A stretch of 17,664 nt of DNA from Deltaproteobacteria bacterium (GTDB lineage Bacteria > Desulfobacterota > Desulfobacteria > Desulfobacterales > JAFDCJ01). The position numbers and the translations under genes are program-made. Location: contig JAJRVC010000011.1 in NCBI GenBank assembly GCA_024277475.1, positions 1 through 17,664 of the forward strand. The letters are read 5' to 3'. Below are positions 1-7,233 of the stretch, one piece after another. Under the pieces are notes generated by a model. It did not search any database and was not told the origin of the DNA. It saw only the letters and a list, made by a program, of their open reading frames with translations. Positions within the stretch are counted from its first letter, which is position 1. Every line of letters begins with the position of its first letter.

Positions 1-1
1 A

Positions 2-211
2 AACATTGCCAAGGTCTCGGTTATCGGTGTCGGAATTAAGGATAACTCAGGTGTGGCATCAACCATGTTTCGCACACTTTCCGAGGAAAACATAAATATT
101 ATGATGATCAGTACCTCGGAAATCAGAATATCCTGTGTCATCGAAGAAAAATATGCCGAACTCGCCGTGCGGGTACTTCACACCGCCTTTGGGCTGGATA
201 GGGAAGACTGA
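2..211 (+). CDS. lysC: Aspartate kinase, C-terminal ACT domain (5'-truncated by window edge)
   Basis: The last 69 codons of a gene that begins upstream of the window, read in frame from base 2 to a TGA at 209-211. The product shows the second ACT-domain pattern of bacterial aspartokinases: [19 protein letters not shown], then a Leu-Ser-Glu helix, then [14 protein letters not shown] and a closing helix ending near LHTAFGL. Aspartate kinase phosphorylates aspartate in the first step of the lysine, threonine and methionine pathway, and its ACT domains bind the feedback inhibitor. The catalytic kinase domain lies outside the window, so activity cannot be judged. A small ORF follows 9 nt later on the same strand. 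The family call is firm. The symbol assumes a monofunctional LysC rather than a fusion, which the tail supports because nothing follows the ACT domain. Confidence 0.87.
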   Translation, partial: NIAKVSVIGVGIKDNSGVASTMFRTLSEENINIMMISTSEIRISCVIEEKYAELAVRVLHTAFGLDRED

Positions 212-220
212 AAATTTTTC

Positions 221-310
221 ATGAAAAAATTCAGCCCCGACCAATTGATATTTGTTCTGTTGTTGGGTGTTATTATTCTGGGACTTACAATATATCGGAT
301 GTTTCCCTAG
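221..310 (+). CDS. Possible 29-residue single-span membrane peptide
   Basis: A short ORF, ATG at 221 to TAG at 308-310, starting 9 nt after the aspartate kinase stop. It opens with MKKFSPDQ, followed by about 16 hydrophobic residues (LIFVLLLGVIILGLTI) and a short YRMFP tail. This is the layout of a bitopic small membrane protein with a basic N terminus. No good Shine-Dalgarno sits right before the ATG. The purine-rich stretch in the kinase tail (about 199-206) is rather far, so translation would probably rely on coupling. Its last 26 bp overlap the 3' end of pyrF on the opposite strand. It is too short for coding statistics, and the case rests on the clean amphipathic layout and position. It could be a chance ORF. 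Confidence 0.42.
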   Translation: MKKFSPDQLIFVLLLGVIILGLTIYRMFP

Positions 311-1022
311 CGGATGCAATTTCTTCTGCAATGCGTACGGCCGCCGCCCGGGGATCCGAAGCATCCCGTATCGGCCTTCCGATCACCAGGTAATCCGATC
401 CATTTTTAACAGCCTGCGCCGGCGTTGTGACCCGTTTCTGATCATCCTTTTCACCAAGCGACCATTGAGGCCGAATCCCCGGAGTAACCGTGATGAATTT
501 ATTTCCGAAGTGCGCCCTGATCATGGCGGTTTCAAGTCCGGAACAGACCACACCGGCACATCCGGCGGTCCTGGCCATACCGGCTCTTTGTAACACCAGG
601 GCGGATAAGTTCCGGTAAAAATCTGCACAGTATCCGGCGGTCCTGATATCATCCGCGGTCACGCTGGTCAGTACCGTCACACCCAGGATTTGGACCTTTC
701 CCCGGCTGCTGTTAACTGCGGCCTCAAGCATTTTTGGCGTCTCACCACAATGAACGGTCGCAAATTGAATTTCGAGATCAGCAATTCGGGCCATGGCTCG
801 GGAGACGGTAGCCGGTATGTCATGCAGTTTCAAATCCAAAAACACCCCGGCCGTACCGGCTACATTGATAAATCGAACAATATCCGGACCGGAACTGATA
901 AAAAGCTCAAGCCCCACTTTGAACAACCCAACATGATCGGCAAGAAGCTCAACATAGCTCTTGGCTTCATCCGACGATGAAACATCCAGCGGAAAGACAA
1001 TGTAATCTTTGGCCTGTCTCAT
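285..1022 (-). CDS. pyrF: Orotidine 5'-phosphate decarboxylase
   Basis: A 245-residue protein of the usual PyrF size that converts OMP to UMP in the last step of de novo pyrimidine synthesis. It shows the N-terminal PLDV strand, the KVGLELF segment (35-41), the catalytic signature FLDLKLHDIP with the D63-K65-D68 triad, a TPGIRP phosphate-loop motif and the VIGRPI C-terminal phosphate site. An in-frame GTG lies seven codons upstream at 1043. The ATG at 1022 is preferred because AAGGGG lies about 7 nt before it and the family begins near this point. It lies 24 nt behind rfbB on the same strand, so the two are probably co-transcribed. Its 3' end runs convergently into the end of the aspartate kinase transcript with no obvious terminator between them. 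Confidence 0.95.
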   Translation of the reverse strand: MRQAKDYIVFPLDVSSSDEAKSYVELLADHVGLFKVGLELFISSGPDIVRFINVAGTAGVFLDLKLHDIPATVSRAMARIADLEIQFATVHCGETPKMLEAAVNSSRGKVQILGVTVLTSVTADDIRTAGYCADFYRNLSALVLQRAGMARTAGCAGVVCSGLETAMIRAHFGNKFITVTPGIRPQWSLGEKDDQKRVTTPAQAVKNGSDYLVIGRPIRDASDPRAAAVRIAEEIASARETSDIL

Positions 1023-1046
1023 TTCAAACCCCTTATCCAGCACTCG

Positions 1047-2099
1047 TCATTCACGATACTGCTGTCTCATCCAGCGCTGATATTCTCCGCTTTTAACCCG
1101 TTGCACCCAATCCGAATTATCCAGATACCACTGAATCGTTTTTCTGAGTCCGGTCTTAAAGGATTCTACGGGAGTCCAGCCTAATTCTCTTTCCAACTTG
1201 CTGCAATCAATTGCATATCTCAAATCATGACCGGGACGGTCTTTAACAAAGGTAATCAGATCCCTGCGAGACGTCCGCTCTGTTTTCGGAGCCATTTCAT
1301 CCAACAAATCACACACCATAGTGACCGTGTCGATGTTGGCCAATTCACACCGGCCGCCAATATTATAAGTTTGGCCCCGGGTCCCCCCCTTCATTATCTC
1401 CCAGACGGCCCGGCAATGATCTTTAACAAACAACCAGTCCCTCACATGACTGCCGTCTCCATAAACCGGAAGGGGTTTGTCTTCCAGGGTATTTAGTATC
1501 ATCAAAGGAATCAATTTTTCCGGAAACTGGTAGGGTCCATAGTTGTTTGAACAATTGGATAGGGTCACCGGCAGCGCATAAGTCTTATTGTAGGCCCGGA
1601 CGAGATGATCCGAGGCGGCTTTGGATGCCGAATACGGACTGTTCGGTTTATAAGAAGTTTTCTCGGCAAAAAACCCATCGGGTCCCAGAGAACCGTAAAC
1701 CTCATCGGTGCTCACGTGGTGGAAAAGAACCAGGCGGTCCGAATTCCGGCGGGAAACCTCCAGGAGATTAAATGTCCCTTCGATATTGGTTTTAATGAAG
1801 GCATCCGGCGCAACAATCGATCTGTCCACATGAGATTCCGCTGCAAAATTGCAGACGGCATCTATTTCATAAGCCTTGAATACATGGTCTATGGCTTTCG
1901 GATCACATATATCCGCTTTTATGAATACGTAACGCTCGGGATTCAATTTTTCGATATCAGCCAGATTGTCTGGATTGCCGGCATAGGTTAGCTTGTCGAC
2001 GTTGATGATGCGCCCGTCATAATCGGAGTCCAACAGCAGGTAACGAATAAATCCGGTCCCGATAAACCCGCATCCGCCGGTAACCAAGAGATTTTCCAT
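1047..2099 (-). CDS. rfbB: dTDP-glucose 4,6-dehydratase
   Basis: A 350-residue extended-SDR protein of the usual RmlB/RfbB length. It converts dTDP-D-glucose to dTDP-4-keto-6-deoxyglucose, the second step toward dTDP-rhamnose and other deoxysugars for surface polysaccharides. Visible features are the NAD-binding loop GGCGFIG (8-14), VDKLTYAGN (34-42), the substrate-site motif STDEVYG (130-136, with D132 and E133 as the usual acid/base pair) and the SDR dyad Y156-x3-K160 in YSASK. The NYGPYQFPEKLIP segment is typical of the family. A strong Shine-Dalgarno (AAGGAGG) lies 5 nt before the ATG. The other rml genes are not in this window. It is the first gene of a two-gene minus-strand unit with pyrF, a pairing with no obvious pathway logic. 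Confidence 0.96.
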   Translation of the reverse strand: MENLLVTGGCGFIGTGFIRYLLLDSDYDGRIINVDKLTYAGNPDNLADIEKLNPERYVFIKADICDPKAIDHVFKAYEIDAVCNFAAESHVDRSIVAPDAFIKTNIEGTFNLLEVSRRNSDRLVLFHHVSTDEVYGSLGPDGFFAEKTSYKPNSPYSASKAASDHLVRAYNKTYALPVTLSNCSNNYGPYQFPEKLIPLMILNTLEDKPLPVYGDGSHVRDWLFVKDHCRAVWEIMKGGTRGQTYNIGGRCELANIDTVTMVCDLLDEMAPKTERTSRRDLITFVKDRPGHDLRYAIDCSKLERELGWTPVESFKTGLRKTIQWYLDNSDWVQRVKSGEYQRWMRQQYRE

Positions 2100-2436
2100 G
2101 GAGCCTCCTTCTTTTTGTGCCTTCTATATCTCGTAAAATGATAGAAAAACAGGTCTTGTTTTTGGACATTTCGGGCGTAGTGAAGTCTGAGTGCCAGTGT
2201 CCAATTTTTATGCAACCTTGCGTCACATAAGGGCTCACCGTGATTTTAATGATTGATACCAAGGTCTGGTCTTCACGTCTTGGTGGCCGAATCCCTATTC
2301 TTATCTTAAATCCTGCTAATCATAAAGGGTTTTCTCTGTCATTCAAAAAAATCTGTTGAAATAATCAATAATTCTATGTATATATTCTTTTTCTATCCGT
2401 ATATTCTGCACTCACCCAGGTCCATAAGAAAATCAG
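2100..2436. other. Divergent intergenic region between rfbB and selA
   Basis: A 337-bp gap between the divergent starts of rfbB and selA. Seen in it: the rfbB Shine-Dalgarno at the left edge; a 7-bp inverted repeat TTGGACA (2162-2168) / TGTCCAA (2198-2204) followed on the plus strand by five T; a 6-bp inverted repeat ACCAAG (2258-2263) / CTTGGT (2279-2284); a short stretch at about 2271-2290 with a CTTNNNGTCTTGGTGGC look seen in many intergenic spacers of this group; and the candidate selA promoter. I find no convincing ORF and no RNA family that I recognise. A minus-strand promoter for rfbB must lie here, but no box pair stood out. Confidence 0.6.
2356..2384 (+). promoter_or_regulatory. Candidate sigma-70 promoter of the selA operon
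   Basis: TTGAAA (2356-2361) and TATATA (2379-2384) are separated by 17 nt, in AT-rich DNA about 50 bp before the selA ATG. Both boxes match the vegetative consensus at most positions. The placement fits a leader of about 45 nt. It is predicted from sequence only. Confidence 0.45.
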
Positions 2437-3870
2437 ATGAAGTTATCCGAAAATCAGCAAAAAATGTTGCAAACACTTCCCGGAGTGGACCACGTCCTCG
2501 AACTTTTCAAGACGATACCGTTTTTTGAAAACATTCCGAAAACGGTAATCATCAATTCCATCCGTGAAATCTTGGAAAATTGGCGAAACAGTATTCTTGC
2601 CGCAGATCTGAGCATTCGTGAAGAAAGCCTGTCGGATGACAGGATCCTCGAATTGGTCAAGGCCGCTGTTAATAAAGCCATGGCATTGAATCTAAGGCAC
2701 CTGGTGAATGCCACAGGTGTGGTAGTGCATACCAATCTGGGCCGGTCCCTGCTCCCGGGGGAGGTGATTGAGAATATCGCGGTCATTGCCGGGGGGTACT
2801 CCAACCTGGAGTATGATCTTGACGCCGGCAGACGGGGCTCCAGATACAGTAATATAGAGGATATCCTCTGCGAAATCAGCGGCGCACAGGCAGCCATGGC
2901 GGTCAACAACAATGCCGGGGCTGTTCTGCTTTGTCTGGACACCATCTCCCGGGACAGAGAAGTAATTGTCTCACGGGGCGAGCTTGTGGAGATCGGCGGT
3001 TCGTTCAGAATCCCGGATGTTATGGCGAAAAGTGGCGGTATCTTAAAGGAGGTCGGCACCACCAATCGCACCCATATGAAAGACTATGAAAATTCCATTA
3101 ATGACAATACCGCCCTGCTGCTGAAGGTGCATCGCAGCAATTACAGTGTCATCGGTTTTACGGCCGAGGTTTCCTTAAAAGAACTGGTTGAACTTGGGAA
3201 GCGGCATGACCGGCCGGTCATGGAAGATCTGGGAAGCGGCACTTTTATCGATTTTTCAAAATACGGTCTGGTTAAAGAACCCACCGTTCAGGAATCGGTA
3301 GGCGCCGGCGCTGATGTGGTGACATTCAGCGGCGACAAACTTCTCGGGGGACCCCAGGCAGGAATTATTGTAGGTAAAAAGGGTCTCATAGAGCAATTCA
3401 AGAAAAACCCCCTTGCCCGGGCTCTGCGCATTGACAAGCTGACCCTGGCTGCGCTTGAGACCACTGTATGCCTCTACCGTGATGAAAAAAAAGCAGTTCA
3501 CAGAATACCGACCCTGCGAATGTTGACGATGGATATAAATGAAATTAGCGAAAGAGCATCAAAACTGATGGAAAATTTAAAGAAAATAGACGCATCCCGG
3601 CTTCGAATCGACCTCATCGAGCTTTCCTCAAAAGCCGGCGGCGGGGCGTTACCGCTTCTGGAACTACCGAGTAAAGGCCTGCGGATACAAATTAAGGGGC
3701 TTTCCGTAAATACTCTGGAGATAAATATGCGAAAAAATTTGCCGCCTATTATCGGACGTATAGAAGATGACGCGTTTATCATAGATCCCAGAACATTGCA
3801 GGATGGCGACTTTCCGATCATTGAATCGGCATTTGAACACGTATTAAAAAGAGTTAAACATGACCAATAA
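2437..3870 (+). CDS. selA: L-seryl-tRNA(Sec) selenium transferase
   Basis: A 477-residue fold-type-I PLP enzyme that converts seryl-tRNA(Sec) to selenocysteinyl-tRNA(Sec) using selenophosphate. Family hallmarks are present: NATGVVVHTNLGRSLLP, the AAMAVNNNAGAVLL segment, SRGELVEIGGSFRIPDVM, EVGTTNRTHMKDYE, and the PLP-lysine motif FSGDKLLGGPQAG, with K301 as the predicted Schiff-base lysine (near Lys295 of the E. coli enzyme). The length is normal for SelA. The Shine-Dalgarno before the ATG is weak (AAGAAA). The gene implies selenoproteins elsewhere in the genome. The usual partner selB does not follow. Instead a TPR protein overlaps the selA end by 11 nt, suggesting coupled translation. Confidence 0.96.
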   Translation: MKLSENQQKMLQTLPGVDHVLELFKTIPFFENIPKTVIINSIREILENWRNSILAADLSIREESLSDDRILELVKAAVNKAMALNLRHLVNATGVVVHTNLGRSLLPGEVIENIAVIAGGYSNLEYDLDAGRRGSRYSNIEDILCEISGAQAAMAVNNNAGAVLLCLDTISRDREVIVSRGELVEIGGSFRIPDVMAKSGGILKEVGTTNRTHMKDYENSINDNTALLLKVHRSNYSVIGFTAEVSLKELVELGKRHDRPVMEDLGSGTFIDFSKYGLVKEPTVQESVGAGADVVTFSGDKLLGGPQAGIIVGKKGLIEQFKKNPLARALRIDKLTLAALETTVCLYRDEKKAVHRIPTLRMLTMDINEISERASKLMENLKKIDASRLRIDLIELSSKAGGGALPLLELPSKGLRIQIKGLSVNTLEINMRKNLPPIIGRIEDDAFIIDPRTLQDGDFPIIESAFEHVLKRVKHDQ

Positions 3871-5209
3871 AACAAAAGCAGTATTTCAAAGTCGCGGATC
3901 TACACGAAACTTTTTATTTTCCAAAACGGACACCCGGCGTATCAGAGATCCGGCAAGAAAAAAGGCTGTGGGTGTCAATGAGGTGCTGAAATCTGTTTTC
4001 CCGGATATGCTTATCGGCATGGATTTTATCGACCGTGCCGGGCAACATCTGGATTCCGTCGCCCAATTCGCAGCCCTTGCCATCGGAGTGGATCAGATTC
4101 GACAGGAGCAAGAAAAATATTCCAACCCCGGTGCGCTTGATGATCACGTTGAGGTTGCCGGAATACTGGAGACGATTTGCCGGGAAAAAAACGGTTTGTG
4201 GGGGGCTCTTGAACCCGAATTATTTTGTAGTATTTTCCCTGAAATAAATGGATCGGGAGGTCTTGAAATAGCCCGCGACATTCAAAACCGCCTGGCTGAA
4301 AAAGCTGAACAAACGGTTACCATCGGAATTGCCTCCTATCCAATCATCACCTTTAAAAAATCCGATATTATCGACAATGCCCGGAAGGCACTTGACCATG
4401 CTGCCTTTTTTGGACCCGGCAGTGCGGTTACTTTTGATGGGGTCAGTTTAAATATCAGCGGTGACAAGTTATATGAAAATGGAGATATTCAGTCAGCCAT
4501 CAACGAATTTAAGCGCGCCCTTTCAATAGATCCCTCCAATGTAAACGTCCACAACAGTCTCGGTGTCTGCTATGGTCTGCGCGGCGAGTATGAATCGGCA
4601 ATTGAGGAATTTAAGACCGTTGCTTCCATAGACCCTGGAGAGTACATGGCCATGTTCAATCTGGGGCTGGTCCATACGCTCAGAAAGCATCCCGAAAAGG
4701 CCCTTGAATTCTTTCTCAATGCCGATAAAATCAATGGGGATGTGTATGAGGTCGCCTTTCAAAGCGGGAAACTCTATTTTGAGTCAGGCGATCTTGAAAA
4801 AGCGAAACCGTTTCTAGAGCGTGCGGCAAATCTCGATCCGGATTCCGGTACGGTTTATCGCTACCTGGGCGACTGCTATGCTGCCGGCAATCTGACGCAG
4901 GACGCCATCGCAGCTTATAAAAAAGCCATCAAGCATAACCCCCATGACGCAGCCTCTTTGTCGGCCTTGGGATGTCTATTTGATGACCAGGGCGAAAATC
5001 CGGAAATCACCCTGATGTTTTGTCAGGAAAGTGTCGAGCTTTCACCTGAAAACGGTCTTTTTCGCTATCGGCTGGGTCGGCTATATTCTAAACAGAATCG
5101 CTGTGACGATGCTTTAAAAGAGTATAAAAAGGCAGAACAGTTCGGCTATGATGCCGCCCGGGATATTCAAGAAATCAAAAACCGGCTTGCTGGTGAAAGG
5201 TTTCAATGA
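3860..5209 (+). CDS. TPR protein with degenerate GGDEF-like N-terminal domain
   Basis: A 449-residue protein overlapping selA by 11 nt and gmhA by 4 nt (ATGA). No signal peptide or membrane span is seen, so it is probably cytoplasmic. Residues 1-50 are basic and low in pattern. Residues of about 65-195 resemble a diguanylate-cyclase fold: the VTIGIASYP strand (153-161) and the ARKALDHAAFFG helix (174-185) match the C-terminal half of GGDEF domains. The signature loop is replaced by LWGALEPELF (113-122), so it cannot make c-di-GMP and may be a sensor or scaffold. From about 198 to 432 there are roughly seven TPR units (for example GDIQSAINEFKRALSIDPSN), which usually bind partner proteins. The function is unknown. 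The GGDEF relationship is moderate confidence and the TPR call is high. Confidence 0.85.
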   Translation: MTNKTKAVFQSRGSTRNFLFSKTDTRRIRDPARKKAVGVNEVLKSVFPDMLIGMDFIDRAGQHLDSVAQFAALAIGVDQIRQEQEKYSNPGALDDHVEVAGILETICREKNGLWGALEPELFCSIFPEINGSGGLEIARDIQNRLAEKAEQTVTIGIASYPIITFKKSDIIDNARKALDHAAFFGPGSAVTFDGVSLNISGDKLYENGDIQSAINEFKRALSIDPSNVNVHNSLGVCYGLRGEYESAIEEFKTVASIDPGEYMAMFNLGLVHTLRKHPEKALEFFLNADKINGDVYEVAFQSGKLYFESGDLEKAKPFLERAANLDPDSGTVYRYLGDCYAAGNLTQDAIAAYKKAIKHNPHDAASLSALGCLFDDQGENPEITLMFCQESVELSPENGLFRYRLGRLYSKQNRCDDALKEYKKAEQFGYDAARDIQEIKNRLAGERFQ

Positions 5210-5781
5210 AAGATATCATCTTTGACATTCTGGAAGCCGGCATCAAGACAAAACGTCGCTGCATCGAAACAAATGTCGACAATATCATCAGGGCGGCAGA
5301 CATGCTGGCGGCCTGTATCGCATCCGGCAACAAAGTCCTTATTTTCGGCAACGGCGGAAGCGCCGCAGATGCCCAGCATTTGGCAGCCGAATTCGTCAAC
5401 CGCTTTCTAATTGAGCGTCCTCCCCTGGCAGCCATTGCTCTGACAACCGATACGTCCATTCTCACCAGTATCAGCAACGATTATCATTTCGATGAAGTAT
5501 TTTCCAGACAAATCCAAGCGCTCGGGAAAAAGGGCGACATCGCCTGGGGCATCAGCACCAGCGGTAATTCCCCCAACGTCCTCAAGGCAGTGAAAGCCGC
5601 TCAAAAAATAGGGATTACAACCATCGGCATGACCGGCCGGGCAGGTAAACTGAGTGCCTGTGCCGATCTCGTATTCTTTGTGGAGTCGGATACTACTGCT
5701 CGAATTCAAGAAACCCATATCATGGTGGGGCACATAGTGTGTGATCTTCTGGAGCGGAAATTGTACCCGGAGGCATTTTAA
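5206..5781 (+). CDS. gmhA: SIS-domain sugar-phosphate isomerase, GmhA type
   Basis: A 191-residue single-SIS-domain protein, the size of GmhA, which converts sedoheptulose 7-phosphate to D-glycero-manno-heptose 7-phosphate for LPS inner core. Visible are FGNGGSAADAQHLAAEFVNRF (47-67), containing the phosphate-binding Ser and the metal ligands H58 and E62, the STSGNSPNVL loop (117-126), and RIQETHIMVGH (166-176), which supplies the Gln and His of the family zinc site. An AAAGG Shine-Dalgarno sits 5 nt before the ATG, whose A-T-G-A overlaps the previous stop. The related DiaA lacks the heptose-type zinc site, which favours GmhA here. Other heptose genes (hldE, gmhB) are not in the window. Confidence 0.88.
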   Translation: MKDIIFDILEAGIKTKRRCIETNVDNIIRAADMLAACIASGNKVLIFGNGGSAADAQHLAAEFVNRFLIERPPLAAIALTTDTSILTSISNDYHFDEVFSRQIQALGKKGDIAWGISTSGNSPNVLKAVKAAQKIGITTIGMTGRAGKLSACADLVFFVESDTTARIQETHIMVGHIVCDLLERKLYPEAF

Positions 5782-5863
5782 ATTAAACGCTCCTCCCGTA
5801 ACGCGGAAGTCCTCAGAAAGCTTCCTGAGAGGTGGTGGTTTAATATTGGAATTAAGGAACATC
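5782..5863 (+). repeat. Hairpin plus TTTAATAT repeat, copy 1
   Basis: The gap between gmhA and the next gene holds a 5-bp stem CTCAG (5812-5816) / CTGAG (5825-5829), immediately followed by a 24-nt block (5831-5854) that begins GGTGGTGGTTTAATATTGG. A related block with its own hairpin lies just after the next gene (6837-6860). The two blocks agree at 18 of 24 positions and all six differences are transitions. The Shine-Dalgarno of the downstream gene (AAGGA, from 5854) abuts the block. No T-tract follows, so it does not look like a simple terminator. Confidence 0.5.
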
Positions 5864-6811
5864 ATGCCACAAAAATTTAGCCCCATAGACCTCAGTGAGG
5901 TAAAAACCTACAATCTTTCCGATCGAAAAAGCAAGGTAACTGCCGAGAATTTTGCTAAAACCTGGCAGAAAGGCGCCTCCTACCGAACTTTTATTGATAA
6001 TTTGCCAAACATCCTGGCAGGCGATCAATTAAAGAGCGTCATAGCCGCTATCGTAAAGGCTTACCGCAATAAGCGCACAATATTGTTTGGTATGGGTGCC
6101 CATGTGATCAAGGTCGGTCTCAATCCCATCGTAATCGATCTGATGGAACGTAGGCTCATCACCGGCGTTGCCATGAACGGCGCCGGTATCATCCATGATG
6201 TCGAACTTGCCATGGTCGGACGGACATCAGAAGATGTAGACGCTGCCTTAGATGACGGTTCCTTCGGCATGGCCCGTGAGACCTGCACTTTTTTAAGTGA
6301 AGCAATCACATCAGCCCGGGGGAAATCCATGGGGCTCGGTGAAGCCGTTGGTCGGACCATCCTCGAAAAGCGACTCCCGTTGATGGAAAAAAGCATTCTT
6401 GCGGCGGGAGCCCGCCTGGGAATACCCGTGACCGTTCATGTTGCCATCGGCACAGATATTCTCCACATGCATCCCGGATTCGACCCCCAAACAGCAGGTG
6501 CTGCCACTCACCACGACTTTCGACTGTTTACATCCATTGTAGCCGCGCTTGACAAAGGCGTTTATTTAAATGTTGGTTCCGCTGTAATTTTGCCGGAAAT
6601 TTTTTTAAAAGCCACCACACTGGTAAGAAATTTGGGATATACTCTGGAAGACTTTACAACGGTCAATCTGGATTTTATCAAGCACTATCGTCCCCTCACC
6701 AACGTAATCAACCGGCCCACCGCCAAAGGCGGTCGAGGAATAAATCTGGTCGGTCACCACGAAATCCTGTTGCCGCTGATCGCAGCGGGGATCATTGAAG
6801 AAATTGATTAG
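5864..6811 (+). CDS. Conserved protein of unknown function, possibly deoxyhypusine-synthase-like
   Basis: A 315-residue soluble protein. The ATG at 5864 is chosen over upstream in-frame starts because AAGGA lies about 5 nt before it; starts farther upstream would overlap gmhA and the hairpin. Notable segments are a Rossmann-like ILFGMGAHVIKVGL, VAMNGAGIIHDVELAMVG, IPVTVHVAIGTDILHMHPG, a THHDF motif, LNVGSAVILPEIFLKA, and TNVINRPTAKGGRGINLVGH near the end. The NGAGIIHD and IPV-x-V-x(3)-TD segments faintly recall the NAD-binding enzymes of the deoxyhypusine/homospermidine synthase group, but I would not assign that activity. It follows gmhA with an 82-nt gap and probably shares its transcript, which suggests a link to sugar or envelope metabolism. 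It is a real gene by motif density and flanks, but the function is open. Confidence 0.8.
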   Translation: MPQKFSPIDLSEVKTYNLSDRKSKVTAENFAKTWQKGASYRTFIDNLPNILAGDQLKSVIAAIVKAYRNKRTILFGMGAHVIKVGLNPIVIDLMERRLITGVAMNGAGIIHDVELAMVGRTSEDVDAALDDGSFGMARETCTFLSEAITSARGKSMGLGEAVGRTILEKRLPLMEKSILAAGARLGIPVTVHVAIGTDILHMHPGFDPQTAGAATHHDFRLFTSIVAALDKGVYLNVGSAVILPEIFLKATTLVRNLGYTLEDFTTVNLDFIKHYRPLTNVINRPTAKGGRGINLVGHHEILLPLIAAGIIEEID

Positions 6812-6820
6812 GAACCTTTC

Positions 6821-6860
6821 CGCGTCCACCACTGGAAGTGGTGACTTAATATCAGGATTA
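6821..6860 (+). repeat. Hairpin plus TTTAATAT repeat, copy 2
   Basis: Ten bases after the stop of the preceding gene lies a perfect 7-bp stem CACCACT (6827-6833) / AGTGGTG (6837-6843) with a GGA loop. It merges into the block at 6837-6860 that contains CTTAATATCAGGATTA. It is a diverged direct copy of the block at 5831-5854. The rest of the gap up to 6940 shows nothing else I can name. Confidence 0.5.
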
Positions 6861-6939
6861 CTTTTACGCCGGGGACTGTGGAAAATTTTCTGAAAAACAA
6901 GCACCAAGTGGCTCTATGCCTATGCACTCTGGCCCTGTC

Positions 6940-6967
6940 TTGATTTTGCGCCCCTGATGATTATAAT
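6940..6967 (+). promoter_or_regulatory. Candidate sigma-70 promoter of the fmdB-hemC operon
   Basis: TTGATT (6940-6945) and a consensus TATAAT (6962-6967) are spaced by 16 nt, about 40 bp before the next ATG. A second TATAAT at 6986-6991 lacks a spaced -35 box and lies against the Shine-Dalgarno, so it is less likely. Confidence 0.5.
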
Positions 6968-7005
6968 ATAGGGTTGCAGATGATGTATAATAAGGAGACC
7001 CGTTC

Positions 7006-7233
7006 ATGCCGATTTACGAGTATCACTGTGAAAAATGTGGTGAGGATTTTGAGTGCCTGATCATTGGTAATGATACACCTGAGTGCTCCTCGTGCACCAG
7101 CAAAAAGGTGATAAAGCTCATGTCTGCTTGCGGTTTTGTCAGCAGGAGCGGGGGCGGCGAAACCGTGTCGTCGTCGGCCGGATCATCCTGCGGCGGTTGT
7201 GCGGCCACCAGCTGTGCAGGGTGCAGCCACTGA
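7006..7233 (+). CDS. FmdB-family zinc ribbon protein
   Basis: A 75-residue protein beginning MPIYEYHCEKCGEDFE, the classic opening of FmdB/CxxC zinc ribbons, with C8-x2-C11 and C27-x2-C30 as the metal-binding knuckles. The tail is rich in Gly, Ser and Cys (C62, C65, C70, C73), which is common for this family in Deltaproteobacteria and may bind a second metal. FmdB was first named as a possible regulator of formamidase, but its molecular role is unsettled. A strong AAGGAG Shine-Dalgarno lies 8 nt before the ATG. It is the first gene of the tetrapyrrole operon: its stop TGA shares one base with the hemC ATG, so the two are translationally coupled. Confidence 0.9.
   Translation: MPIYEYHCEKCGEDFECLIIGNDTPECSSCTSKKVIKLMSACGFVSRSGGGETVSSSAGSSCGGCAATSCAGCSH

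Noticed and set aside
2162..2204. TTGGACA/TGTCCAA hairpin with following T5 as a terminator
   Set aside because: The stem is only 7 bp with a 29-nt loop, and no plus-strand gene lies upstream to be terminated.
2454..3071. 205-codon minus-strand ORF inside selA
   Set aside because: Antisense to a clearly conserved region of selA. The composition (Ser, Arg, Leu-rich) is typical of a shadow frame.
5741..5863. N-terminal extension of the 315-residue protein by 41 codons
   Set aside because: Would overlap the gmhA end and read through the hairpin repeat. The extra residues look random, and the ATG at 5864 has a good Shine-Dalgarno.
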